From an uncultured Clostridia bacterium (GTDB lineage: Bacteria > Bacillota > Clostridia > Peptostreptococcales > Anaerovoracaceae), in NCBI GenBank assembly GCA_945788655.1, contig CALZMV010000007.1, positions 1 through 18,591 of the forward strand: DNA of 18,591 nucleotides, written 5' to 3'. The notes beneath the pieces were generated by a model. That model saw only the letters and a program-made list of their open reading frames with translations, was not told the DNA's origin and ran no database searches. This document shows positions 1 through 6,253 of this stretch, piece after piece (within the stretch, counting starts at the first letter, position 1; each line of letters opens with the position of its first letter). A program made the translations under genes and the position numbers.

Positions 1-363
1 TTATCTGTTCATATGCTTCTTGATAGCAGCGAAGGTTTCTTCGCTCAATACATGTTCGATTTTGCAGGCATCGGCTGCTGCAGTTTCCGGATTAACACCG
101 AGGGCGATGAGACCGTTGGTAATTAGAATGTGTCTTTCGAATACCTTTTGAGCAATCTTTAGACCTTCATCTGTGAGAAGGATATTGCCGCTTGCATCCG
201 TTTCCACATATCCGTTTTCACGGAGATTTTTCATTGCAACGCTTACGCTTGGTTTTGAAAAGTTCAATGCGTGAGCGATGTCTATGGAACGGACGGTGCC
301 TTTTTCCTGTTGTAACATGTATATTGTTTCTAAGTAGTTTTCTGCTGATTCAAGAATTTTCAT
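1..363 (-). CDS. Short DtxR/MntR-family metal-dependent transcriptional regulator
   Basis: Predicted metal-sensing DNA-binding repressor. Residues 1-70 form the winged helix-turn-helix (SIDIAHALNFSKPSVSVAMK is the HTH) and 71-120 the start of the dimerisation/metal-binding domain. Compared from memory with MntR and DtxR, visible ligand candidates are E12, H78, C100, E103 and H104 (the CKIEH stretch). C100 sits where MntR has Glu99 and DtxR has Cys102; N9 sits where MntR has Asp8 and DtxR Met10. The ligand set is therefore mixed, and Mn, Fe or another metal cannot be settled from sequence. At 120 aa it is shorter than MntR (about 142) and much shorter than DtxR, with no SH3-like domain. It is last in a minus-strand run (CDF, NfeD, SPFH), 21 nt after the SPFH stop. 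AAGGTG precedes the ATG. The Mn-type CDF upstream makes manganese homeostasis the favoured role. Confidence 0.85.
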   Translation of the reverse strand: MKILESAENYLETIYMLQQEKGTVRSIDIAHALNFSKPSVSVAMKNLRENGYVETDASGNILLTDEGLKIAQKVFERHILITNGLIALGVNPETAAADACKIEHVLSEETFAAIKKHMNR

Positions 364-384
364 AAAACACCTTTTTTATACTGT

Positions 385-1350
385 TTAGTCTTCTTTGATT
401 ATTCCCTTTAAAGAACTTGCAAGTCCTGCGAGGCTCTGAATTTCTGATGGAACGATAATCTTTGTTGCCTGACCGTCTGCAGCCTTTTCGAAAGCTTCAA
501 GACTCTTGAGGGCGATAACGGAATCGTCTGCTCCTGCATCCTTGATAAACTTCAGACCGTCTGAAGTAGCCTTGTTAATCATGAGAATTGCTTCTGACTG
601 ACCTTCAGCCTCTCTGATTGCTGCTTCCTTTTTAGCCTCTGCCTGGAGGATTGCTGCCTGCTTTTCTGCTTCTGCCTGAAGGATTGCCGCCTGTTTGCTA
701 GCTTCTGCCTGCAGAATTGCAGCTTCTTTTTGACCTTCCGCAATAAGAACCTGTGATTTCTTTTCACCTTCTGCGATGAGGATAGCTTCACGTCTTTCAC
801 GTTCTGCTCTCATCTGCTTTTCCATTGCGGTCTGAATATCGCGAGGTGGAGTGATGTTCTTAACTTCAACACGATTGATCTTGATGCCCCATGGGTCTGT
901 AGCTTCGTCCAGAACAAGTCTGATCTTTGAGTTGATATGTTCACGGCTTGTTAGGGATTCGTCCAGTTCCAGTTCACCGATAATGTTTCTGAGTGTTGTT
1001 GCAGTAAGATTTTCGATTGCGTCCAATGGACTTTCTACGCCGTAAGCATATAGCTTAGGGTCAGTAATCTGGAAGTAGATTACTGTGTCTATTTCCATTG
1101 TAACGTTATCCTTTGTGATTACAGGCTGTGGTGGGAAGTCAATAACCTTTTCCTTCAAGGAAACCTTCCTTGCAACCTTGTCAATCAAAGGAATTTTAAA
1201 GTGAAGGCCTACCTGCCATGTCGCATGGTATGCGCCAAGTCTTTCAACGACGTAAGCTCTTGCCTGCGGTACGATTCTGATGTTGGCAACAAGCAACCAA
1301 ACAAAAATGCCGATAACGACTAAAGTTATTATGAATTTGAATATACCCAT
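385..1350 (-). CDS. SPFH/stomatin-like band-7 membrane protein (QmcA/HflK-type)
   Basis: Membrane scaffold of the stomatin/prohibitin/flotillin superfamily, 321 aa, usual length for bacterial QmcA-like proteins. One N-terminal transmembrane segment (about residues 5-25) is followed by the SPFH/band-7 domain (about 26-185; RAYVVERLGAYHATWQVGLH and PPQPVITKDNVTMEIDTV are typical) and then a long charged coiled coil (about 172-255). Residues 189-254 are six consecutive 11-residue repeats of the form AILQAEA-x-K-x-A. The tail 256-321 is a mixed domain ending KED. The gene lies 14 nt downstream of an NfeD-family gene, and NfeD/SPFH pairs are a well-known conserved arrangement: NfeD is thought to modulate the SPFH oligomer. 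The family role is membrane microdomain organisation and stress or protease modulation; the exact client is unknown. GGAAGGGG precedes the ATG at 1350. Confidence 0.92.
   Translation of the reverse strand: MGIFKFIITLVVIGIFVWLLVANIRIVPQARAYVVERLGAYHATWQVGLHFKIPLIDKVARKVSLKEKVIDFPPQPVITKDNVTMEIDTVIYFQITDPKLYAYGVESPLDAIENLTATTLRNIIGELELDESLTSREHINSKIRLVLDEATDPWGIKINRVEVKNITPPRDIQTAMEKQMRAERERREAILIAEGEKKSQVLIAEGQKEAAILQAEASKQAAILQAEAEKQAAILQAEAKKEAAIREAEGQSEAILMINKATSDGLKFIKDAGADDSVIALKSLEAFEKAADGQATKIIVPSEIQSLAGLASSLKGIIKED
589..786 (-). repeat. Six 33-bp (11-residue) in-frame repeats in the SPFH coiled coil
   Basis: Codons 189-254 of the SPFH gene encode six tandem 11-residue units: AILIAEGEKKS, QVLIAEGQKEA, AILQAEASKQA, AILQAEAEKQA, AILQAEAKKEA and AIREAEGQSEA. 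Units 3-5 (about 622-720) are nearly identical, suggesting recent tandem duplication. An 11-residue (hendecad) period is typical of right-handed coiled coils in stomatin/flotillin stalks. Near-identical 33-bp units could change copy number by slippage. Confidence 0.85.
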
Positions 1351-1364
1351 TTTCCCCTTCCTTT

Positions 1365-1820
1365 CTAACCTTCAGCTGTGGGAGCTACTATTAGCTTTAC
1401 CCCTTCAATAGCAATAACCTTTACGAGAGTGCCCGATTCAATAAGAGCATTATCTCTGCATACTGCAGACCATTCCTGTCCGCGTACTCTGACCTGTCCT
1501 ACCTTGTGCGGCGCAATAGGCGCAATAACCTCTGCAATTTCTCCTATTAAAGCATCCGCGTTGGTGCTTTCAGATCCGGTCTTTAGCTTTTCGACGAAAA
1601 TCTTTCGAGTAAAGACTAAAAGAAACAGGGAAACTGCTAAAAAAACTATAACTTGGGCAGCGATAGGAAAATCCAGCAGCGATAAGATGAGTGCAATCAA
1701 CGCACCTGCTGCAAACCAGATGGTAGTAAGGCCAACTGTGGCAGCTTCAACTGCAAGAAAGATAACCGCAAGAGCTAACCATATGATGGTCATGCTGACA
1801 GTGATTCCTGATATTGTCAT
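1365..1820 (-). CDS. NfeD-family membrane protein (stomatin partner, OB-fold domain)
   Basis: Short NfeD-like protein, 151 aa. Residues about 8-30, 33-51 and 54-70 are hydrophobic membrane segments. After a basic linker (RKIFVEKLK), residues about 88-148 form the soluble OB-fold domain, including ALIGEIAEVI, GQVRVRGQEWSAVC and GTLVKVIAIEGVKLIV, the last being the characteristic C-terminal NfeD strand. It lacks the ClpP-like serine protease domain of long NfeD proteins, so it is the short (NfeD1b/YbbK-type) form. It directly precedes the SPFH gene by 14 nt, the expected partner arrangement. Start chosen at 1820: AAAGGAG lies 9 nt upstream and a consensus extended -10 element lies further up. 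It probably assembles with the SPFH protein at the membrane; it is not an enzyme by itself. Confidence 0.88.
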   Translation of the reverse strand: MTISGITVSMTIIWLALAVIFLAVEAATVGLTTIWFAAGALIALILSLLDFPIAAQVIVFLAVSLFLLVFTRKIFVEKLKTGSESTNADALIGEIAEVIAPIAPHKVGQVRVRGQEWSAVCRDNALIESGTLVKVIAIEGVKLIVAPTAEG

Positions 1821-1849
1821 AAACTCTTTCTCCTTTCCTCCTTATGCGA

Positions 1850-1858
1850 ATTATACCA
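1850..1858 (-). promoter_or_regulatory. Extended -10 promoter element for nfeD-SPFH-regulator
   Basis: On the minus strand the sequence reads TGGTATAAT, a perfect extended -10 (TGn-TATAAT), in the 61-nt gap between the CDF and NfeD genes. No good -35 is visible 17 nt upstream, which is usual for extended -10 promoters. Two purine-rich Shine-Dalgarno candidates follow before the NfeD ATG. It suggests that the NfeD-SPFH-regulator genes can be transcribed separately from the CDF. Confidence 0.55.
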
Positions 1859-1881
1859 TTTTGATACAGCCGTGGCTACTG

Positions 1882-3060
1882 TTATTTTTTTGTCCCTGCG
1901 TAGTTCATATCGTACTCGATTACACAGAGGAAGGACGAATTGAATTCGCTTACCTTCTGCTTGAGAATATCGCTGATTTCCTTTTGGGACAGCTCACATT
2001 CGTGAGATAAAACTACATCGAAGATAACATTGGTGTGGGTAGTACCGGGTACAATTCTAAGGTCGTGAAAGCCTAATGTACCGGGAATTCCACTGAGGAC
2101 ATCCTTCAAAATATGGGTTAGGGGCTCTCTGTATGGATTGTTTATATCTACAGGGTCCATGTGAACCGTAAGCAGAATATTGAGACTTTCGCTCAGATTT
2201 TTCTCGATGGTGTCTATAAGGTCGTGGCTTTCCATTACATCCACGGAAGAATCAACTTCAATATGCATGGAAGCAAAGACCTTCCCCGGTCCGTAGTTGT
2301 GTACAATAAGGTCGTGTATTCCTATTGCTCCGTCATAGGCCATGGCCATGGCTTCAATCTGTGAAACCAGTTCCTCGTCGGGAGCCTCGCCCAAAAGCGG
2401 GCTGATTGTTTCTTTTATTAAGCTGACACCTGACCACAGGATAAATACTGCCACAGCAAGACCAAAGTATCCGTCGACCATGACGTTGAAGAAATGACCG
2501 ATTAAGATACCCAGAAGAACTACAACTGTTGAAATTACGTCGTTTCTACTGTCTGTTCCTGTTGCTATCAGAGCAAGAGAATTGATCTTTTTGCCTGTGG
2601 AAATATTAAATATAGCCTGCCAAACTTTAATGGCGATTGCAATCAGAAGAACTATTACAACTGTCCAGCTGAATTCCAGGGGTTCGGGTGTAATAATCTT
2701 TTCTAAAGAACTTTTACCCAGCTCAAATCCTACGATGAGAATCATGACAGAAACAGCCATTCCTGCGATGTATTCGATACGAGCATGGCCGTAAGGGTGT
2801 TCCTCATCTTCAGGCAGGGATGCTAGTTTAAATCCAAGGAGGGTTATAATGGAAGAAGCGCCGTCGGCCAGGTTGTTGATACCGTCTGCAACGATGGATA
2901 TACTTCCTGAAATAAGCCCTATAAGGATTTTCATTGTACATAGTATGGTATTAGATATTATGCCCACAATTCCTGCAAGCTTCCCGTAATCATCTCTTAC
3001 TTTGGGATCCCTTGTGTTTTCGTAATTCTTAATAAACCATTTGAATAAAAAATTTCCCAT
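1882..3060 (-). CDS. Cation diffusion facilitator (CDF) exporter, Mn-type site residues
   Basis: Cation/proton antiporter of the CDF family, 392 aa, with a six-helix transmembrane domain (about 28-215) and a C-terminal cytoplasmic region. The transport site is readable: N62-x3-D66 in helix 2 (within ADGINNLADG) and D170-x3-D174 in helix 5 (within TGTDSRNDV). This N-D/D-D pattern matches manganese exporters such as pneumococcal MntE, whereas Zn exporters usually have His-Asp pairs (family knowledge). The HPYGHARIEYIA loop after helix 2 is a CDF hallmark. The region after residue 215 resembles the ZT dimer fold and looks extended, with a possible second such domain (about 305-385, containing GFHDLRIVPG). 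The gene lies between a TSCPD gene and the NfeD/SPFH/regulator genes on the same strand. Export of excess Mn2+ is inferred from residues and context; Fe2+ or another divalent metal remains possible. Confidence 0.9.
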   Translation of the reverse strand: MGNFLFKWFIKNYENTRDPKVRDDYGKLAGIVGIISNTILCTMKILIGLISGSISIVADGINNLADGASSIITLLGFKLASLPEDEEHPYGHARIEYIAGMAVSVMILIVGFELGKSSLEKIITPEPLEFSWTVVIVLLIAIAIKVWQAIFNISTGKKINSLALIATGTDSRNDVISTVVVLLGILIGHFFNVMVDGYFGLAVAVFILWSGVSLIKETISPLLGEAPDEELVSQIEAMAMAYDGAIGIHDLIVHNYGPGKVFASMHIEVDSSVDVMESHDLIDTIEKNLSESLNILLTVHMDPVDINNPYREPLTHILKDVLSGIPGTLGFHDLRIVPGTTHTNVIFDVVLSHECELSQKEISDILKQKVSEFNSSFLCVIEYDMNYAGTKK

Positions 3061-3081
3061 TGTAACCTATTTCCTCCAAAA

Positions 3082-3330
3082 TTATTCTTCCATTGCGCCT
3101 TTGATTGCTGCTGCAAGCTGGTCAGGACATGAAGTGTTCTTGAAACCGCAGGTTATCCCTGAGAGCTTCTTAACAACCTCGTCCCAAGGAAGGCCTTCAA
3201 CTAGGGCGCTGATACCCTTTAGATTGCCATTGCAGCCGCCGGCAAAGGAAACATTCTTTACAATACCATTATCTATTTCAAACTGGATTTGCTGAGAACA
3301 AACTCTTTTTGGCGTATAAGTGTATAACAT
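3082..3330 (-). CDS. TSCPD-domain protein (TIGR03905 type)
   Basis: Small cysteine-containing protein, 82 aa, full length for the stand-alone TSCPD family. The signature TSCPD is at residues 66-70, and C11, C33, C61 and C68 are conserved-type cysteines that could bind a metal. The same domain is found at the C-terminus of B12-dependent ribonucleotide reductases (NrdJ); the stand-alone form has no established function. AAAGGAG sits 8 nt before the ATG. It is first in the minus-strand run, 21 nt ahead of the CDF gene, and divergent from the S4-domain gene at 3410. A metal-related role is suggested only by context. Confidence 0.85.
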   Translation of the reverse strand: MLYTYTPKRVCSQQIQFEIDNGIVKNVSFAGGCNGNLKGISALVEGLPWDEVVKKLSGITCGFKNTSCPDQLAAAIKGAMEE

Positions 3331-3409
3331 TTTCTAATTCTCCTTTCATGAATAGTGCTGTTTATGTTAAAATAATATGTACTTAAACTACAACAGTATA
3401 TCATAAATT

Positions 3410-4216
3410 ATGGAAATAAACTATATGAATGAAGATAAGAAATTATTATTAAATATCATAGAAGACAAATACAGAAGCTTTCAGAAAAGCTATTCCATTG
3501 TGACTACTGATTTTCTGGACATGACACAGGCTTCCCATGCCGCTTCTTTTGTCAGGAGCCACCAGCGGGAAGGAGTGTTCTTTTATGGCGGATATGAGGA
3601 CGCTACAAGAAAGATGGTAGTCTTTATTCCTGACTATCTGGCGGTTGAAACTGAAGAGGAGTTATTTTTGCATTTTAAAGATTATCCTGAAGATTGCCCT
3701 ATGGCTGTTTTGGATGTAAAAATCAGAGAAAAGGGTGCAGTCCTAAAGCATTCCGACTACCTGGGTTCGATACTGGGTCTTGGAATAAAGCGTGAAAAGA
3801 CAGGCGATATTATGGTCAGGGAAGATGGTGCGCAGATTTTTGTAACCCGGGAGATTGCCGATTATCTTGCAGAAAACTATTACAAGGCAGGTCGCGTCAG
3901 TGTAGAGGCAAGGGTCAAAGAAATAAAGGATTTAATAATCACCGAGGCAAACACAAAGGAAATAAGGGTATCTGTTGCATCTGCAAGACTGGACAACATG
4001 ATTTCTGCAGCTTTTGATGTATCAAGAAAAGCAGCTGTGGAGGCCATTGGAAGAGGTTTGGTGTTTGTAGACGATATGGAGAACAAAAAGCCTGATTATT
4101 CCCTGAAGGGTGGCGAAAAGCTGGTTCTCAGGGGCAAGGGCAAGGCTATATATAAAGGTACATCAGGGACTTCCAAAAAAGGAAAGATATATGTTAATTT
4201 CGACAGATATATTTAG
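3410..4216 (+). CDS. YlmH-type S4-domain RNA-binding protein
   Basis: 268 aa, close to the usual 257-262 of YlmH. Residues about 1-170 are the YlmH N-terminal domain (TDFLDMTQASHAASFV, FFYGGYEDATRKMVVFIPDY and SDYLGSILGLGIKREKTGDI are characteristic). Residues about 182-250 are an S4 RNA-binding domain (VASARLDNMISAAFDVSRK, GRGLVFVDD). YlmH is related to RqcP, which binds stalled 50S subunits in ribosome quality control; a similar ribosome role is the best family-based guess. In many Firmicutes ylmH sits in the ylm/divIVA cell-division cluster, but here its neighbours are metal and cofactor genes. The start is uncertain: ATG at 3410 gives the longest product, while the in-frame ATG at 3425 (codon 6) has a weak upstream GGAA. 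The stop codon lies inside a 14-bp tandem repeat. Confidence 0.9.
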   Translation: MEINYMNEDKKLLLNIIEDKYRSFQKSYSIVTTDFLDMTQASHAASFVRSHQREGVFFYGGYEDATRKMVVFIPDYLAVETEEELFLHFKDYPEDCPMAVLDVKIREKGAVLKHSDYLGSILGLGIKREKTGDIMVREDGAQIFVTREIADYLAENYYKAGRVSVEARVKEIKDLIITEANTKEIRVSVASARLDNMISAAFDVSRKAAVEAIGRGLVFVDDMENKKPDYSLKGGEKLVLRGKGKAIYKGTSGTSKKGKIYVNFDRYI

Positions 4217-4241
4217 TCTAAAGCGTTTAGTCTAAAGCGTT
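4212..4241. repeat. 14-bp tandem duplication with two TTTAGTCTAAA palindromes
   Basis: The unit TTTAGTCTAAAGCG occurs twice head to tail. Each copy contains the 11-bp perfect dyad TTTAG-T-CTAAA. The first copy carries the TAG stop of the YlmH-type gene; the second lies in the 51-nt spacer before the E1-like gene that opens the Mo/W cofactor operon. The dyad resembles the inner core of DtxR/IdeR/MntR-type operators (TTAG-n-CTAA), so it could be a tandem operator; a chance duplication is also possible. Confidence 0.6.
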
Positions 4242-4267
4242 GCGGACATATTCACCTTGGAGAATCA

Positions 4268-4978
4268 GTGGAAATGATAAAAAAGAACAGATACAGCGAA
4301 AATAAGATATTGACCCCTAATGAGCAGGAATTGTTGTCACAAAAAAGGGTTGCCGTAATAGGCTGCGGCGGACTCGGTGGTTATGCTGCAGAGGAACTTG
4401 CAAGGCTCGGCATAGGCGAGCTTGTCCTCTGCGATGGTGACAGCTTTGTTAACTCAAACTTAAACAGGCAGCTTATGTGCACAGAAGATAATATAGGCTG
4501 CAGCAAGGCGGTCGAAACAGCAAAACGTCTTTTCGATGTCAATTCGGAAGTTAAGACCATAGTGAAAAAAGAATATTTTGATGAAGATAACGCAATTGAT
4601 ATATTGAAAGATTGTCACCTTGTAATAGATGCAGTGGATGACAAGAAGGCGAAGCTTTTTCTCGAAAAAATGTGCCGAAAGCTTGAAATTCCGCTTGTTC
4701 ACGGTGCTGTAAGCGGTTGGTTCGGTCAGGTTTGCACCGTATTGCCGGGGGACGAAACTCTCAAGACGATTTACGGTAACAACCTTGAAAGTGACGACAA
4801 AGAGTTTAATGGTAATTCAGCATTTACCCCGGCGGTGATAGCCTCCATTCAGGTGGCGGAAGGGCTTAAGGTCCTCACAGGTCAGGAGGATATTCTGAGA
4901 AAAAAAGTATTGTTTGTAGATCTGAAGCATTGCGACATGCAGATTATGGAATTAAGTTTAGGGGAAAAGCAGGAGTAG
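4268..4978 (+). CDS. MoeB/ThiF/HesA-family E1-like adenylyltransferase
   Basis: Activates the C-terminal glycine of a ubiquitin-like sulfur carrier (MoaD or ThiS) by adenylation. 236 aa. Visible residues: nucleotide-binding loop GCGGLGG (32-38), D56 and the Asn/Arg patch NSNLNRQ (62-68, Arg67 as the catalytic arginine), and the Mg-binding Asp of DAVDD (D124). The C-terminal stretch NSAFTPAVIASIQVAEGLKVLTG is the E1 crossover region. Unlike E. coli MoeB it lacks the two CxxC zinc motifs: the usual cysteines before FTPAV are absent. First gene of the cofactor operon, 3 nt before the MOSC-like gene. The likely client is the GGG-tailed MoaD encoded at 14571-14804. Start GTG at 4268 (GGAG 5 nt upstream); ATG at 4274 is an equally plausible start. 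It could also serve thiamine or another carrier. Confidence 0.88.
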   Translation: MEMIKKNRYSENKILTPNEQELLSQKRVAVIGCGGLGGYAAEELARLGIGELVLCDGDSFVNSNLNRQLMCTEDNIGCSKAVETAKRLFDVNSEVKTIVKKEYFDEDNAIDILKDCHLVIDAVDDKKAKLFLEKMCRKLEIPLVHGAVSGWFGQVCTVLPGDETLKTIYGNNLESDDKEFNGNSAFTPAVIASIQVAEGLKVLTGQEDILRKKVLFVDLKHCDMQIMELSLGEKQE

Positions 4979-4981
4979 AAG

Positions 4982-5269
4982 ATGAAAAATACCGAAGATC
5001 GTAAGGTTTCATTTATCGATATTGAAGCAGATAAATGGCTGAAGGAGAACAAGGATCCCCATTACCTCTGTTCAATGCGATTTAAAGCGGATTATGTAAT
5101 AGAATTAAAGGGTAAAAAAATTGGAGATTGTATCAGTATCGATAAGGGAATTGTAGAGATTACGCAGATGGGCAAAAGGTGTTTTGAGGAATGTGAGTTC
5201 CTAAAGAAATCAAAAGTGCCTTGCCCTCTAGCCAATGGGGTTGCCTTTGCAAAGATAAAAAGTGTTTGA
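4982..5269 (+). CDS. Short MOSC-like protein
   Basis: 95 aa. The C-terminal half has the MOSC signature: KKIGDCISIDKGIVEITQMGKRC (residues about 44-66), then ECEFLKKSKVPCPLANGVAFAKI. It resembles the small clostridial stand-alone MOSC proteins in which the conserved cysteine follows GK. Stand-alone MOSC proteins are usually about 140-150 aa, so this is a shortened form missing part of the N-terminal beta structure. MOSC domains bind sulfurated or molybdenum cofactor and are often encoded with Moa/Moe genes. Spacing is very tight: 3 nt after the E1-like gene and 2 nt before moaA, suggesting translational coupling. A cofactor carrier or sulfur-handling role is inferred. The family assignment is from motif similarity only. 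Confidence 0.68.
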   Translation: MKNTEDRKVSFIDIEADKWLKENKDPHYLCSMRFKADYVIELKGKKIGDCISIDKGIVEITQMGKRCFEECEFLKKSKVPCPLANGVAFAKIKSV

Positions 5270-5271
5270 TT

Positions 5272-6246
5272 ATGAAGGATAAATATAACAGAGAAATAAA
5301 TTACATAAGGGTGTCCATAACTGACAGATGCAATCTGAGGTGCAGATACTGCATGCCAATGGGGGCTGTTGAAAGAACATCTCAGGAGCAGGTCCTAAGC
5401 TTTGATGAGATTGTAAGAGTCTTAAAAAGCTGTGTCAGTGTCGGCATAAGGGATGTCAAGATAACCGGCGGAGAACCACTGGTGCGAAAGGATGTGCCAA
5501 AACTGATTTCAATGATAAAGGATATCGGCGGCATCGGTAAGGTTACTTTGACAACCAACGGCATTTTGCTTTACGACAGAATAGATGAGCTCTATAGGGC
5601 AGGTCTTGACGGTATAAACATAAGCCTTGATACTTTAAACAGAGAAAAATACAAAGAGATTACCGGTTTTGATATGCTCAACGAGGTTCTAAAATCCATG
5701 GAAGCATGCAAAAAATATAAAGATTTGAATGTAAAGCTCAACGTTGTCACTTTGAGTAAATATAATAGAGATGAGGTTTTAGACTTTGCACAGCTTGCAA
5801 AAAATAGTAAAATAGATGTTAGATTTATAGAAATGATGCCTATGGGACTTGGGAAGACTTTTGAGGGTTACAGCCAGCAGGAAATAATGGACCGGCTTGA
5901 GGCAGAGTTTGGCAGGCTTAATCCGGTTAGCGACAGGAGAGGAAGCGGACCCGCAGTATACTACGAAATACCTGGCTTTATAGGCAAAATTGGCTTTATC
6001 AGTGCCATTTCTCATAAATTTTGCAAGGATTGCAATCGCATAAGGCTCACCGCCCAAGGACTGCTGAAGCCATGTCTGCAGTATCAAAGCGGTATTGATA
6101 TGAGACGAATTCTAAGAGAAGAGACTGACGATCAGCTTCTTCCTGCCATAGAGAGAGCTTTGGAAGCAAAGCCAAGGCAGCATTCTTTTGGTTCACAATC
6201 TATCGAGGATAGAGAAGAAAAATATATGTCTGAAATAGGAGGTTAA
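5272..6246 (+). CDS. moaA: GTP 3',8-cyclase MoaA (radical SAM)
   Basis: First committed step of molybdopterin/tungstopterin synthesis: converts GTP to 3',8-cyclo-7,8-dihydro-GTP. 324 aa, normal length. The N-terminal radical-SAM cluster is CNLRCRYC (C20, C24, C27), followed by GGEP (66-69). The second, substrate-binding 4Fe-4S site is C251-x2-C254-x13-C268 (FCKDCNRIRL ... KPC). The protein ends in the conserved GG required for activity. An upstream TTG at 5221 would extend it, but that lies inside the MOSC-like gene; ATG 5272 begins at the family's usual N-terminus and is 2 nt after the preceding stop. The AGGAGG that serves the next gene, tupA, is encoded in the final Gly-Gly codons. No moaC, moaB or moaE is present in the window. 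Confidence 0.96.
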   Translation: MKDKYNREINYIRVSITDRCNLRCRYCMPMGAVERTSQEQVLSFDEIVRVLKSCVSVGIRDVKITGGEPLVRKDVPKLISMIKDIGGIGKVTLTTNGILLYDRIDELYRAGLDGINISLDTLNREKYKEITGFDMLNEVLKSMEACKKYKDLNVKLNVVTLSKYNRDEVLDFAQLAKNSKIDVRFIEMMPMGLGKTFEGYSQQEIMDRLEAEFGRLNPVSDRRGSGPAVYYEIPGFIGKIGFISAISHKFCKDCNRIRLTAQGLLKPCLQYQSGIDMRRILREETDDQLLPAIERALEAKPRQHSFGSQSIEDREEKYMSEIGG

Positions 6247-6253
6247 AGACAAA

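Noticed and set aside
579..800. A basic, Gln/Arg/Lys-rich 73-codon frame on the minus strand
   Set aside because: It is the alternate frame of the SPFH hendecad repeats; the repeat pattern explains its composition.
1378..2010. A 210-codon open frame on the plus strand, antisense to NfeD and the end of the CDF gene
   Set aside because: It is covered by two clear minus-strand genes with recognisable families, has low-complexity Ala/Ser/Thr composition typical of an antisense shadow, and resembles no family I recognise.
5221..5271. An upstream TTG start that would lengthen MoaA by 17 residues
   Set aside because: It lies inside the MOSC-like gene, the added residues are not MoaA-like, and ATG 5272 is 2 nt after the preceding stop.
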